Source: Skeletonema tropicum
Lineage: Eukaryota; Bacillariophyta; Thalassiosirophyceae; Thalassiosirales; Thalassiosiraceae
Assembly: GCA_037178625.1 (NCBI GenBank)
Contig: CM074136.1
Coordinates: 124,001 to 188,000 of the forward strand
Direction: 5' to 3'
Length of the DNA: 64,000 bases
In this document: in pieces, positions 33,356 through 44,312 of the stretch
Layout of the letters: each line of letters starts with the position of its first letter
Position numbering within the stretch: the first letter of the stretch is position 1
Notes under the pieces: model-generated
Told to the model about the DNA's origin: nothing
The model's input: the letters and a program-made list of their open reading frames with translations, nothing else
Database searches by the model: none
Translations under genes and position numbers: made by a program

Positions 33356-34950
33356 TGCTAGCAAGAGTCACGAAGAACTTTCCTCGTCTTTTCATTCCCA
33401 AGACAAGCAGCCTATGTCGAAGTAGATTGTTCGTTCTGCATCATATCAATACATTACCATCTCAGGGTATGCCCTCAGAAGCTGATAGGAGACACTCTCC
33501 GTGTATGCTTCACTCTCCCGATCGGCATCGCTTTCCCATAGAAGATCAATAGGAAGCTTCATATGGGCGTTTCGATGTGGATACTGCATCATACTTTTCT
33601 AGAAGGAGTGCGATGGCATCATAGTTTGCACCGCAACATGCAAAATGAAGGGCCGTGTTCCCGCCCTTATCCACGACTTCAAGACTCGTTGCATCAAGTC
33701 CTACCAAGTACCTAATACGCGCAGAGTCAGCATAATGCTCACATGCCAAGTGGAGGGGTATCACACCACTATTAGTATCAGGAGACTGTACAGCGTGGGG
33801 GTTGCCTTTTACCAACAACTTGATTGAACCAAGTCTCACATTATTTTGAAGCGCTGTGTGCAGTGGGAGACGTCCATTGTCATCAGGTATTGTCATGAGA
33901 CTTCGATCTTTGGCTTGACGAGCATAGACTAACTCGCTGTTGAGAAATGTTTGTACTTGTTGATGATAACGTCGCGTGTCTCGCACAAATCTCTTATCTT
34001 CAATAGCTTCTGGGTGTGCGTCATACAATGTCTTGATAATTTCTAGTGCAGCATTGATAGTGTTTGAATCATTACTGTCCCCCAGAAGATGAACTGTCAG
34101 GCGAAAAGCAACATGAAGCAGAGACATTCTCCCAAGCCAATTCTGAAATTTCACATTGGGATCACAATCCAGCAGGTATTGCACAATTTCCACAGTACCA
34201 GTTAATCTGTTTCTGTTCGTGATACGTGTCATTGCGCAGTGAATCGGATACAATCCTTTTGTTGTTGCATGATTGATGGTATCGGGGTCGAGTTTGTAGA
34301 AATATTCTACCGCTGCAAAGGAATTGTAACGACATGCAACATGGAGAGGAAGTTCACCGTTAATATCACTTATTCGCTGGGATCCAGGATTCGCTTCGAT
34401 TAGCACTTGGCAAAATTCAGGAGATTTTGCCGCCTTCGCTGCAATATGGATCGGAAGATTGCCATTATTACTAACATGTTGGACTGCTTCAGGGTACTTC
34501 TCGATGAGCAGCTCTGCAATTTCTACTAATGTTGTTCCGTTGATACTGCTGTTACCACATAACCAGTGTAGAGGCATGCTACCATTGTTGTTTACACTGC
34601 GAACTGAGTCGGGAGCTGCGTCGATGAGGAGCTTTATTATGTTGAGCGTCATACTTTTGTTGCCACATGCGTAATGGAGCGGCGACCGACTATTATTACG
34701 AGTAGTAATAGGTTTGGCAGCGGTAGGAAAATATTGTAGAAGACATCTAATTATTCCCTCCGTCACTCCTTTATTGCTGCATGCCCGGAAGAAGAATTCA
34801 TTGTCACCGATGATCGAATTATTGTTTGATGATTCATGTCGCTCAAATATTTCTCTAATGCCTTCCTCTGAAAGTGAGTCAGATTTGCAAAACTTGCGCA
34901 ATGCCCTCGACAGCGCTTTGGCTGATGTAGTGACAGTAATAGGAGTATTA
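33356..34950 (-). pseudogene. ankyrin-repeat gene copy 7, start lost and 3' frameshift
   Basis: The leader is recognisable (TTSAKALSRALRKFCKSDSL), but no in-frame ATG precedes it; a TAA lies upstream and the position of the usual Met is not ATG. Repeats are open to SVSTSKRP. There five bases are missing relative to paralogues (AAACG...CATATGAAGCTT near 33565), and the C-terminal block continues in another frame (KLPIDLLWESDADRESEAYT) to a TGA at 33446. A decayed tail (AACLGNEKTRKVLRDS) follows to 33356. Its centre is close to the 3' half of copy 6. Confidence 0.75.
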
Positions 34951-35509
34951 TTGTAAAGGAGTATTATTGTTTACTACATACTCCCTACTCCTACTACATA
35001 CATTCCACATAAACTCCTATCTTGATGGAAGTTGGGAGGAGAAGTAGGGCGGGCCGGCGGGTTGATACTTGGAAGGATCTTAGATCTCTGGACGTTGTGG
35101 CAGAGTAACCCACCGCGAATTACTCACCCTTTTTCACTCACGACACCCACAGAAATAACCTAAAGCCACACACACAGTAGTGTCGAACAAAATTGATCGA
35201 AGACTCTTACAGAAATAACCTAAAGACCCGTATTCGGTGGCGTCACTGCTATTTGTGGTCATCAGAAGCCGATCCAGTGACATAAATACAACTCCTATAT
35301 CGGGCAGAGGACAGAGATCACCGTGAAGCAAACACGAATGAAACGCGCAACAAGCAACGAGGATGAACGAGAACGCACGAGGAGCCAAAGCTTCCCAATT
35401 TAGAAGTAGTTAAGTGGTAGGGCTATTTCTGGGAAATGAGTTAGGTGATAAGTATTGGAATCATCCTTGTGGACGCTGTGAGCTACTTATTCCGGGTCAA
35501 ATAAATACT

Positions 35510-35640
35510 ATTAAATTCACAAAATGTGTTAGCTTTCCTTTTCGATACGGATTCTGCAACATACTTCTCCAGCAACATAGCTATGATCTCATGAAGCATG
35601 AAGGGATGTGTTCCCATTCCCACCCCGATTGAGTCAACGG
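35510..35640 (-). pseudogene. decayed ankyrin repeat relic
   Basis: A minus-strand stretch reading HEIIAMLLEKYVAESVSKRKAN, a degenerate version of the last repeat (HEIIAMLLEKYDAVSVSKRN in other copies). The surrounding sequence (34950-35500) contains no gene; a direct repeat ACAGAAATAACCTAAAG occurs at 35149 and 35209. Confidence 0.55.
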
Positions 35641-35729
35641 TCAACGAAGAGAAAGACTGCTTTGAAACATAATAGTATAGTCGTGCGTTGTTTACTAACC
35701 CTAACTGTGCAGTGAAGGGACACGAGTTG

Positions 35730-37506
35730 CTACTCATCGCCCAACTTTCTCTTCTTTCCAGCCAGCCTCGGACAGGAGGCTGGAGCAGATTGCACCTGTG
35801 CATCACTACCCATCATCATCTCAGGGTATGCCCTCAGAAGCCGATAGACACTCTCCGTGTATTCTACACTTTCCCGATCGGCATTGCTTTCCCATAGTAG
35901 ATTCAATAGGAAGCTTCTCATCGGCGTTCTGTTTTGATACGGATACTTCATCGAATTGATCCAAAAGAAGAGATACGGTTTCATGTCTGGCACCGCGGCA
36001 AGCAAGATGGAGTGTGGTATTCCCTTGTCCATCAATTGCATTGAGTGTGATATCAGCAAGGCTCAGCATGTATTCCACAACTCTAGCAGAATCATGATGC
36101 TCACATGCCAAGTGTAGGGGAAATGCACCGCAATCATCGACACTTCTTATCGCAGAAGGATTGCCTTTCGCCAACAACTTGATTGAACCAAGGGTCACGT
36201 TATTTTGAAGCGCTTTGTGCAGTGGGAGCTGCCCATTATCACCAGGTGTTGTCATCAGACGATGATCTCTGGCTTGACGAGCATAGACCAACTCGCTGTT
36301 GATAAATGCCCGTACTTGGAAGTGACAATCGTTAATGCTAAACGCAAATGCTTCATGTTCGATCGCTTCTGGGTATGCGTCATAAACAATCTTGACGATT
36401 TCAAGAGCAGTCTCAATGTTTGAATCATTGAACTCGTCGATACATGCAAAATGAAGCAGAGATTTTCCTTCAAACTTCTGTAGCTTCACATTGGGATCAC
36501 AATCCAGCAGGAATTGTACAATTTTTACGACATCCATCGCATGGTCTCCCAAAATAGCACAGTGAATTGGGTATAACCCATATGTCGTTGCATGATTGAT
36601 GGCATCGGGGTAAAGTTTGTACAAACATTCTACCGTGGCAACATCGCCGAAATAGGAGGCAAAATGAAGAGGTAAGTTGCCAGTATTATTGCTCATCCGC
36701 TCCGATCCAGGATAGGCTTCGATCAATAGCCGGTAAAATTCAGGAGATCTTGACGACCTTGCAGCACGAAGTATCGGAAGACAGCCTTCATCATCTGCAT
36801 GTCGCACTGCCTCAGGACACTTCTGGAGCAGCAGCTTCAAAACCACCAACGCAACTGCTTCGTCAATTTCTCTGTTACTGCATAAATAATGGAGAGGCAT
36901 CCAACCCTCATTGTCTGTACTGCGACCAGTGACGGGAGCTGCATCAATGAGGAGTTGAAAAAACTGGGGAGATTTTGCCATTGAAACAAGATGTATCGGA
37001 AGATTGCCTACATTTGTGGCATGCAGAAGCGCTTCTGGGCACTTCTCGACAAGCAGCTTCAAAATTTCTATCAAATTTGATTTGTGTTCGCCTCCTTTGT
37101 CACAGGACAAATGATGGAGGGGCATCCAGCCGTCATTGTCTACTGTACGCACAGAGTCGGGAGCTGCATCGATGAGTAGTTTAACTATGTTGAGTGTCAT
37201 GTTTGGTTTGCCGCACACAAGATGAAGCGGTGTCCAACCATGTTGATGTTGATTAGTAGCACCGGCAGCGGCAGGAAAAAATTGGATGAGGAATCGAATT
37301 ATTCCCTCGTTCACTCTTTCATTATAGCATGCATCAAAGAAGAAATCGTAATCTTCCACATAATAAGAATAATCGGGCGTCAATCCGTGTCGCTGAAACA
37401 TCTCACGCAGGACTCCTTCCTCTGAAAGCGAGTCAGAAGCGCAATAGTCATACAGCTCTTCCGCGAGGAGTCCTGTGATATCATTATTATCGTCGCTATC
37501 GCTCAT
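35730..37506 (-). pseudogene. ankyrin-repeat gene copy 8, 3' frameshift
   Basis: ATG 37506 (MSDSDDNNDITGLLAEELYD) matches paralogue starts. It carries two extra repeats near the N-terminus: the block from LLIDAAPDSVRTVDN to the next PIH repeat recurs as LLIDAAPVTGRSTDN. The linker and SELVYARQARDHRL are present. Near 35905 one extra base (GAATCTACTA where paralogues have GATCTTCTA) shifts the frame, and the C-terminal block plus GKKRKLGDE continues in the new frame to 35730. Without correction the product would end in an unrelated 22-residue tail. The conserved promoter-like block is 111 nt upstream. Confidence 0.78.
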
Positions 37507-37616
37507 GATGATAGTAGAGAAGTATATTATTGCTAGAGACAGAGAGAGATCGATAGAAGAGAGCCAAAAGAGCAAGTGTATCTAATAAAACACGAGTCAG
37601 GTAGCGAGTGCAGATC

Positions 37617-37686
37617 ACCGTAGAAAATAGCGGGAGCTAACGTAGGAATCGGTAGCACGCACTCTCAAAGATACAACACAGTCTCC
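37617..37686 (-). promoter_or_regulatory. conserved block upstream of ankyrin copy 8
   Basis: CACCGTAGAAAATAGCGGGA, then ACGTAGGAATCGGTAGCACG and CTCAAAGATACAACACAGTC. It lies between the ankyrin start (37506) and a divergent MYND-type fragment at 37836. Confidence 0.6.
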
Positions 37687-37835
37687 TCTCCCACCACGCT
37701 GTTGTTCTTATTTCTTGTAAGCCTATTGTATCATTTCATCGGAGACAACATGGCAAGCTGGAATGCTTGTAAGCACCCGCACTACTACCGACTGACTCGT
37801 CTACACCTTTATTGAAGAGAAGAAGCAGCAGATAG

Positions 37836-38033
37836 GCGACTGTGAAGATAATGTTCAGAGAATTAGGCGGCCATTTCTGCATGCAACAACACATCAGCTC
37901 CGACACCTGGCTCTGGCTACCAGAAAGGAGAGCAAGATACACTACCATGCCAAGTGTACTCAAGAGGGCTTGGAATTCCTTGGCCACCCGTATCTATCAA
38001 GACTACTTTGAGAGGAATGTAATTGATAATTAG
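37836..38033 (+). pseudogene. divergent MYND-type 5' fragment
   Basis: Encodes MFRELGGHFCMQQHIS, matching the first codons of the MYND gene at 44106 (MNIFRELGMQQHISAPTPGY), then diverges with small indels. A second part (GLGIPWPPVSI in one frame) is repeated at 49830-49950. Too short and broken to be a functional gene. Confidence 0.5.
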
Positions 38034-38083
38034 TTTGTTTCTTTCATTTACGAGGGTGGAGCCTGAATGTGTCTGCTATGCTT

Positions 38084-38125
38084 GTCATGACTAAATTTCC
38101 TCTTCTTCTCATTCTCACTTGGACA
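38084..38125 (-). pseudogene. extra ankyrin 3' tail downstream of copy 9
   Basis: On the minus strand it encodes SENEKKRKFSHD then a stop, a diverged version of the ankyrin basic tail, beyond the end of the gene at 38242. Confidence 0.45.
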
Positions 38126-38241
38126 AATTATTATTACATAGTACCTAGTTAGTTTGTAAGTGTCAATTGCAAGTACATTTATGTACTGGTGTAATAATAA
38201 CGTATGTCAATGGATGCACAGCTACATCTACTAGCAAACCA

Positions 38242-39857
38242 TCATCCTGGACCCAACTTTCTCTTCTTCCCGTTCTGAGTTGAACAATCATCTCCTGTAC
38301 CGTGTTGATTCAACTCATCATCATAATTCGACACAGTCTCGGGGTAAGATTTCAGAAGACGAAAGACACTCTCTGTGTAATCAACGCTTTGCCTATCTCC
38401 CACTGCATTGCTTTCCCAGAGAAGATCGATGGGAATCTTCCCGTTAGCATTCCGTTTCGATACGGATGCGGCATCATACTTATCAAGAAGAAGCGCTATT
38501 GTATCATACTTTGCACCGCGGCATGCGTAATGGAGGGCAGTGTCGTTGTCAATATCCACTGCTCGAAGAGTTCTCCTATCGAGGTCGAGCAAATACTGAA
38601 CGACGCTAGCAGAATTGTGGTGCTCACATGCTATGTGCAATGGCATCGCAAAATTGGTGTCAGCATTCCTTATTGCAGAGGGATTGCCTTTTACTAACAA
38701 CTTGATTGAGCCAAGAGTCGCATTATTTTGAAGTGCTGTATGCAGTGGGAGACGTCCATTTTCATCAGGTGTTGTAATTACGCGGTGATCTTTAGCTTGA
38801 CGAGCATAGACTAGCTGTCTACTGAGGAATGCCCCCACTCGATAATGCCAAGTTAGAATGCTGTGCCTACGCGGATTAAATGCATTGTGTTCATCGATTG
38901 CTTCTGGGTGTGCGTCGTAAATTGTCTTAATAACTTCAAGAGCAGCATCGACAATGTTTGAATCAGAATAATGTCGATTGGTAGCATAATAAAGCAGAGG
39001 CATTCCTTCGCACTTCTGAAATATCATATTGGGATTGCAATCCAACAGGAAGCGCACAATTTCCAAAGCGACATTCGGATTGTTTCTTTCGCTCAGGCCA
39101 ATAATGAATTCGTGAATCGGATAATATCCATCTGCGTCTGCATGATTGATGGCATCGGGGTAGAGTTTGTACAAGTACTCTATCGTGGCAAAGGTATTGT
39201 AACGACATGCAAAATGAAAAGGCAGTACACCCTCGTCACTGGTTATTCGCTCAGATCCAGGATATGATTTGATCAACACCTGACAAAACTCAGGAGATCT
39301 CCTCCAACTCGCAATGTGAATTGGAAGATAGCCAAAATTTTTAGCATGCCGGACTGCTTCAGGGCACTTCTCGATAAGAAACTTCAATATTTCAATTAGA
39401 GTTGCTTCACTCGCCCCTTCATTATCACATAAACAGTGCAGAGGCATCATACCCTGATTTTCTAGTTCACCAATAGTGTCGGGTGCTGCATCGATGAAGA
39501 GTTGTATATGTAACAGAAATTTTAAAGTACGTCTGGTGGGCAAGAGTTGAATTATCCCCAGTGTTGTACTTTTGTTGTAGCATGCGTAGTGGAGCGGTGT
39601 GCACCCATGTTTATCAGTAGCAGTAATAGCATTAGGAAAATATTCGAGAAGGCATCGAATAATTCCCTCGTTGATTGATTCATTGCTGCACGCAGAGTGG
39701 AAGAATTTGCTGTATCATCAATTTTTGCTGTCAACCCATAGCGCTCAATTATTTCGCGTAGACCGCTCTCAGAAAGAGATACAGATTCACAAAACTCAGC
39801 CAAATCATCGCACAACCCTTCAGCTGATTGATAATTCTTATTCTCGCTCTCGCTCAT
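38242..39857 (-). pseudogene. ankyrin-repeat gene copy 9, frameshift and 45-nt insertion
   Basis: ATG 39857 (MSESENKNYQSAEGLCDDLA). One base is missing near 39708 (between DDTA and KFFHSACSNES). The protein then continues in the next frame and is open to 38242. Within the second repeat, IIQLL and FIDAAPD are separated by 15 extra residues, a 45-nt in-frame insertion bounded by the direct repeat CAACTCTT. The C-terminal half has a subfamily-specific repeat (LDLDRRTLRAVDIDN) shared only with the gene at 56579-58159, and the end is GKKRKLGPG. Probably inactive unless the frameshift is a sequence error. Confidence 0.77.
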
Positions 39858-40232
39858 GGTTGCTACTTTTATGTAATGACTACGTTACAATACAAAACAA
39901 TGAAGGATGCTGCCATGTGTAGTGTGCTACATTCTGCTGTTCGTTTGAAATCAAAGAGGGAGATGCAAGATTCAAGCTACTTAACGTGCGGTTGCCGGTG
40001 GGTAGTATTGGCAATTAAGTGGGGATATTGAGATAAAGTTTGGATGCTAAATCATCATTTTGGGTACTTTGGCTTGCCCCGCCGTTTTATGCCCGCAGCA
40101 AATCATGTGTGGCTGGCTAAATTTGTTCCAACGAGTTGACAAAACGTACACAGACGTCATAGAAGCTTATTGACGAAGAGCGCTGCATTCATTAGTCTAC
40201 ACTACGGCTAAAAATGATTCTTCTATCTCTTA

Positions 40233-40596
40233 TCATACTTCACCCCACTTTCTCTTCTTGTGATTATCACTTGGACAGGCAGCCAGAGTCAGAGTGGATT
40301 GCACCTGTACTTGTGTGCCCATGCTCATTATCATCTCGGGGTATGACCTCATCAGCCGATACACGCTCTCTGTGCATTCAATACTCTCCCGATCAGACAC
40401 CAAATAGCTTTCCCAAAGTAGATCAATAGGGAGCTTCTTGTGAGCGTTCCTTTTCGATACGGATACTGCATCATACTTCTCCAGCAACATCGCTATGATC
40501 TCATGCCTGGCGCTGCGGCAAGCATAGTGGAGGGCTGTATTCCCGCCCTTATCCACGACTTCGAGAGTCGATGCATCAAGACCCACCAAGTAGTTA
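40233..40596 (-). pseudogene. ankyrin-gene 3' fragment (copy 10)
   Basis: The last repeat and C-terminal block (NTALHYACRSARHEIIAMLL, KLPIDLLWES, HKKRKWGEV). Homology to other copies ends abruptly at about 40596, directly next to the tail of an unrelated plus-strand gene. The minus-strand frame stays open beyond this point by chance only. Confidence 0.78.
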
Positions 40597-40623
40597 AACC
40601 CTTCATTCAAGATCAAATCAGAA

Positions 40624-40986
40624 ATGGCGAAATATGATGCAGGTATGTCATTTGTTGCTTCGGCCATATCTGATGATGACTGGGGGAAATTGTGTGCAGG
40701 TGCAGGGGATCTCAACGATGAAAAGAGTAGGAATCTGTTTGCCAAGATAGAGAAAGATACTATGTTGAAAGCTGGTGAGATGGAAAAACAGTTCAAGAAA
40801 GATGGCAAAGCGAATGAGAGAGTTAAGGCTACTGTCCACAGCCTCGGAACTAGGCTCAAAGACTGCGAGAAAGACAGGAAGGAGAATAAAACTTTTGAAA
40901 TGAAGGCTTATGGTTTGGAGAAGGCTACTGGAAAACAAAGAAAGCAGAATAGTTTGTTTTCTCATTTTACTACTAAGAAGAAGTAA
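40624..40986 (+). CDS. small basic protein with PIP-box-like C-terminus
   Basis: 120 codons from ATG; the frame opens a few codons earlier after TAG at 40591. Residues 35-100 form a lysine/glutamate-rich helix. The end, KQRKQNSLFSHFTTKKK, fits the PCNA-interacting pattern QxxLxxxF followed by basic residues, although the usual first aromatic is His. Its 5' boundary coincides with the break in the adjacent ankyrin fragment, so it may be the 3' piece of a longer gene moved here by a rearrangement. A link to DNA replication or repair is only an inference from the motif. No other domain is recognised. Confidence 0.5.
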   Translation: MAKYDAGMSFVASAISDDDWGKLCAGAGDLNDEKSRNLFAKIEKDTMLKAGEMEKQFKKDGKANERVKATVHSLGTRLKDCEKDRKENKTFEMKAYGLEKATGKQRKQNSLFSHFTTKKK

Positions 40987-41230
40987 GTTATTGTGTTATT
41001 GTTAGTGTTAGAGTTTCTTGCTCTACTTTGAGTTGGCTTTTAAGAAGTCGGAGAGCTTGGCGAAGCGGGGGGTGGTGGCCCAGTAGGGGAGGAGGTAGGA
41101 GAAAAGGAGGAGAGGAAGTTGACGGACAGACACTCTCGGACTCTCGGATTTCCCTCTACATATTTCCGAGAGAAACAGGTTTGTCCCCGGAATCCGAGGT
41201 ATGAATCCTGCGTGGGAAAGTAGGAATCCT

Positions 41231-41331
41231 TGTAGCAGCGATGCGGATTGCATGGTGATCAAACAAACACACTGAGTTAGTTTAGGCTACGATTTTGTTT
41301 GTTTGTGGAGACACGACAGACCGCATCATCA
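41231..41331 (-). repeat. terminal direct repeat of the TRIM-like element (3' side)
   Basis: 101 bp, identical to 42036-42136; TG...CA ends. Confidence 0.85.
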
Positions 41332-42035
41332 TCCCCCATCTTTGCTGTCAACTGAGGAGTCAAGGTTGGAATACCTTGCGGATAATCGAAGGAGATGCAA
41401 AGAACTATGATAGGACATGAAATGGGAAGAAGTCCGTTGAATAGCTGTCAATACATCTGCTTAAATGCCCCTCAGAAATAATAAAATGTTCGACAGGGAA
41501 TAAAATGTTGTGTGCCATGTCTCCCACTTTCGATAGCAGTGCTCCGTCCACTGGCAATCGAACAAAAATAAAATAAAAATTTTATACCTTGGCCGTTGAT
41601 CAGACGCCAAGGAACCAATTATGGATCCAATCGACAATTGGTAGGAGTGGTTGTTGTTGGGTGAGAAATCTTCACTTGTGTCGAGCGATAATGAGGTTGT
41701 CGAAGCAGGTGGCTCATATCCCCCATCTGGTATTATCGGTGCGTATCAAACTGTTCGAGCAATAGCGGCCTCCAAACGCCATGCAGGAGGAGTATGATAA
41801 GTTCACGACGGTGTAATGTCGGAGGTCACACTCCGACGATGGGACTCCTGTGTAGGAAGGGCGGAGGAACAACGATGACGTTGTGAAAATATCTCGGATG
41901 CGTTAGCAGTCGACTGCAGAGGAAGTGGCTCGGATCCAACTGCTGCTGACTTCCCCCATACGTGAATACATGGAGGGCAATGGACCGCACGTCTAGCGGA
42001 GCGGCTGGTCCAAGCCCGTAGTGGGCTCATGAACC

Positions 42036-42136
42036 TGTAGCAGCGATGCGGATTGCATGGTGATCAAACAAACACACTGAGTTAGTTTAGGCTACGATTT
42101 TGTTTGTTTGTGGAGACACGACAGACCGCATCATCA
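42036..42136 (-). repeat. terminal direct repeat of the TRIM-like element (5' side)
   Basis: 101 bp, identical to 41231-41331. Followed at 42137 by the target duplication ATCCT. Confidence 0.85.
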
Positions 42137-42192
42137 ATCCTACTTATGCTCTGCTTGGACACCCTATTAGGATTAAATCCCAGAACGAGATC

Positions 42193-42261
42193 ATCGTAGA
42201 AAATAGCGGGAGCGAACGTAGGAATCAGTAGCACGAACTCTCAAAGATACACCACAGTCTC
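42193..42261 (-). promoter_or_regulatory. orphan copy of the conserved intergenic block
   Basis: CATCGTAGAAAATAGCGGGA, then ACGTAGGAATCAGTAGCACG and CTCAAAGATACACCACAGTC. Oriented as for a minus-strand ankyrin gene, but none follows below; the TRIM-like element occupies that side. Confidence 0.55.
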
Positions 42262-42600
42262 CCGTGCTCCCATTTCCCTAGCCTTGGCCTGTTTGACCAA
42301 TATCAGCCGTGACATTTGATTTCAATCCAAATTCATTGAGCCCCGTGACACATACAATACGAAGCCGGGTAGAATGAAACATCGACGGACTGCAACTGCT
42401 TACAATACTTATGAGATGACACGGCCCCTTCATATCGGGGTATTTCGAACAGGTGATTAGATGATAAGTCAAACATGTATCAATGATTTATCTTTACTTC
42501 TCTCTCAGTTGTCTCAACAACTTGCAATCGGCCGTCATGTCAAATATTAGGAACAGGATGCCACATGGTCGGTACACACAAAATCGTAGTGGGCCAACTC

Positions 42601-44106
42601 CTACAACATCACTCCACTAGCGCTGAACATCTCCTTGACTTCTTTCTCTCTAATCAAGTCTTTGCGCATAGTATGGTAATAATACTCAGTCGACTGCTCC
42701 TTCAGTTCATATTCTTCTAGGTCGTACTCTTGATCAGTCAGCGCATCAAAGATTGTATCAGTAGATTTGTCTTGCATGAGAACAAGGATGGACGGATCAT
42801 GCTCGTTGCGATACAAACACAAATGACCAAGTCGGATCTGACAACCTGATAAATAGGACACCTGCTTCGTCTGCGCACCTGTCGTCTTTCCACAAAACTT
42901 GCCGTGGACTTTCTTCCAATCCTTCTTTTGGCAGTCTCTACCACAGTACCACGCCCCCTTACAGTTGGCACATAGCACCAACTTCTTCTTGAGCTTTGCT
43001 AGCTCTACATCTGTCTTTTCGCCGCAGCAGCACTTTAGATGATTGCCAGAATACATTCCAAAGCCCAGCTCTTTCATCAAGTCGAGACGTTCATCGTGTG
43101 TAAAGTATGGACGGCTCGCGCCATCTTGGATCTTTTGTTCCACTGTAAGCCCGAGAAGAATTGAAGTAAAGTTTGTCGTCTTCCGAATGAGTAAATGATT
43201 TGTCTGATTCATATCGACTCTGCCATGGTAATCAAGAAGTCGAATGGCAGCAAGGCACACTCGATACTCGGCAATTGCGCCGGAAATATCCCCCAACTTG
43301 TGCAATGCCTTTGCCCGGAATACACGAGCCATTACCTCACTTTCATGTGGCATTTCACCTGCTCTTAGTGGAGGGATTAGTGCCAGTGCCTTGTCGATGT
43401 GGACTAGGCCGGACTCGTAATCGGCATCCTCCTTGTTGGGGACGGGGAGAAAAGGAGAAGAATTCTTGTCGGCCATGAGAGTATTTCCGATGCGATAATG
43501 CATCCAAAAGTACATGGTGGTAACCCCCTTATCTCCTTCGTCATACCAACCATCTGTAAAGCGTGACAATGACGAGAGATGATAATGTTTAGATATAATC
43601 AACTCGTATAACTTGTGCGCACAAGGAGATACAACACACCACCAACTTACCGTATCTGTCACGAAAATTGACAGACAAATCAATAATGACCTTTGTCTTA
43701 TGCGAAGGAATACGATCTTTCAATAGACGAAGCATCTTGAATGAGTGCGGGACCATACTACCGCCGGATGAATCAACAACAGAACCATCCCTATTGATTA
43801 TTTTGCGGCCGCTCAATTCCATAACCATAACGGGATTCCACTTTTTTGACCACGCCGCGTCAATCTTCTGCAAATCCTTCCTATGAGCATTCAATGCTCG
43901 CTTATATTTCTTTGCGACATTGGCGGGCACATTGGATATTTGGACCACCTCTTCTGTGGCGTCCGGTAGCGCCTCGTTCCAAATGGAGAAAATTAGTTCG
44001 AGATCCTTTTGACGGCGCTTGGTGTTATTTCTTGCCCTCCTTTCTGGTAGCCAGGTGTCGGAGCTGATATGTGTTGTTGCATGCCTAATTCTCTAAAAAT
44101 GTTCAT
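42601..44106 (-). pseudogene. MYND zinc-finger/TPR protein gene, one intron, 5' frameshift
   Basis: Two exons: 43651-44106 and 42601-43553, joined across a 97-nt intron (43554-43650) with donor GTAAGT and acceptor ACAG. The join makes a GAT codon (RY-D-GWYDEG) and keeps the frame. The product has a basic helical first part, a TPR-like pair (EVMARVFRAKALHKLGDISG), and a MYND finger near its end (LVLCANCKGAWYCGRDCQKK then H and C). MYND fingers bind proline-rich partners or occur in SET-domain regulators; no SET domain is present. From ATG 44106 (MNIFRELGMQQHIS) the frame stops at RISN because seven bases are missing near 44015 compared with the fragment at 29469, so the copy is broken unless translation starts internally. 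It is divergent from the ankyrin gene at 44412. Confidence 0.72.
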
Positions 44107-44231
44107 GGCTGCCGTTCTGCTGTCTGCTGATGCTTCTCTTCAATAAAGGGATGTCAGGAGGATGTCAGGTCAGTCGGTAGTGCGGGGTGCGGGTGATTGG
44201 TGCCATCAAGTCGCAAGAATAACAACGTCAA

Positions 44232-44312
44232 GACTGTGTTGTATCTTTTAGAGTAAGTTGTACTGATTCCTACGTGGGCTCCCGCTATTTTCTACAAAGA
44301 TCTCGTTCTTGG
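44232..44312 (+). promoter_or_regulatory. conserved block between MYND and ankyrin genes
   Basis: Reverse complement of the block at 37617-37686: GACTGTGTTGTATCTTT, TGATTCCTACGTGGGCTCCC, GCTATTTTCTACAAAGATC. The only place where a near-complete MYND gene (start 44106) and an ankyrin start (44412) still flank it, so it best represents the ancestral divergent unit. Confidence 0.62.

Larger units (their letters stand above)
41231..42136 (-). mobile_element. TRIM-like non-autonomous LTR retrotransposon
   Basis: 906 bp. Two 101-bp direct repeats (41231-41331 and 42036-42136), identical by eye, start TG and end CA when read on either strand. The element is flanked by ATCCT on both sides (41226-41230, 42137-42141), a 5-bp target duplication. 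On the minus strand GATGGGGGA lies against the 3' repeat (41332-41340), a polypurine tract. Immediately after the 5' repeat comes GGTTCATGAGCCCACTACG (42017-42035), resembling the copia-type primer site complementary to the 5' half of initiator tRNA-Met. The 704-bp interior has no gag or pol; the best frame is 75 codons (41803-42030) and unrecognised. The short terminal repeats and small size fit TRIM elements, mobilised in trans by an autonomous relative. Confidence 0.82.
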
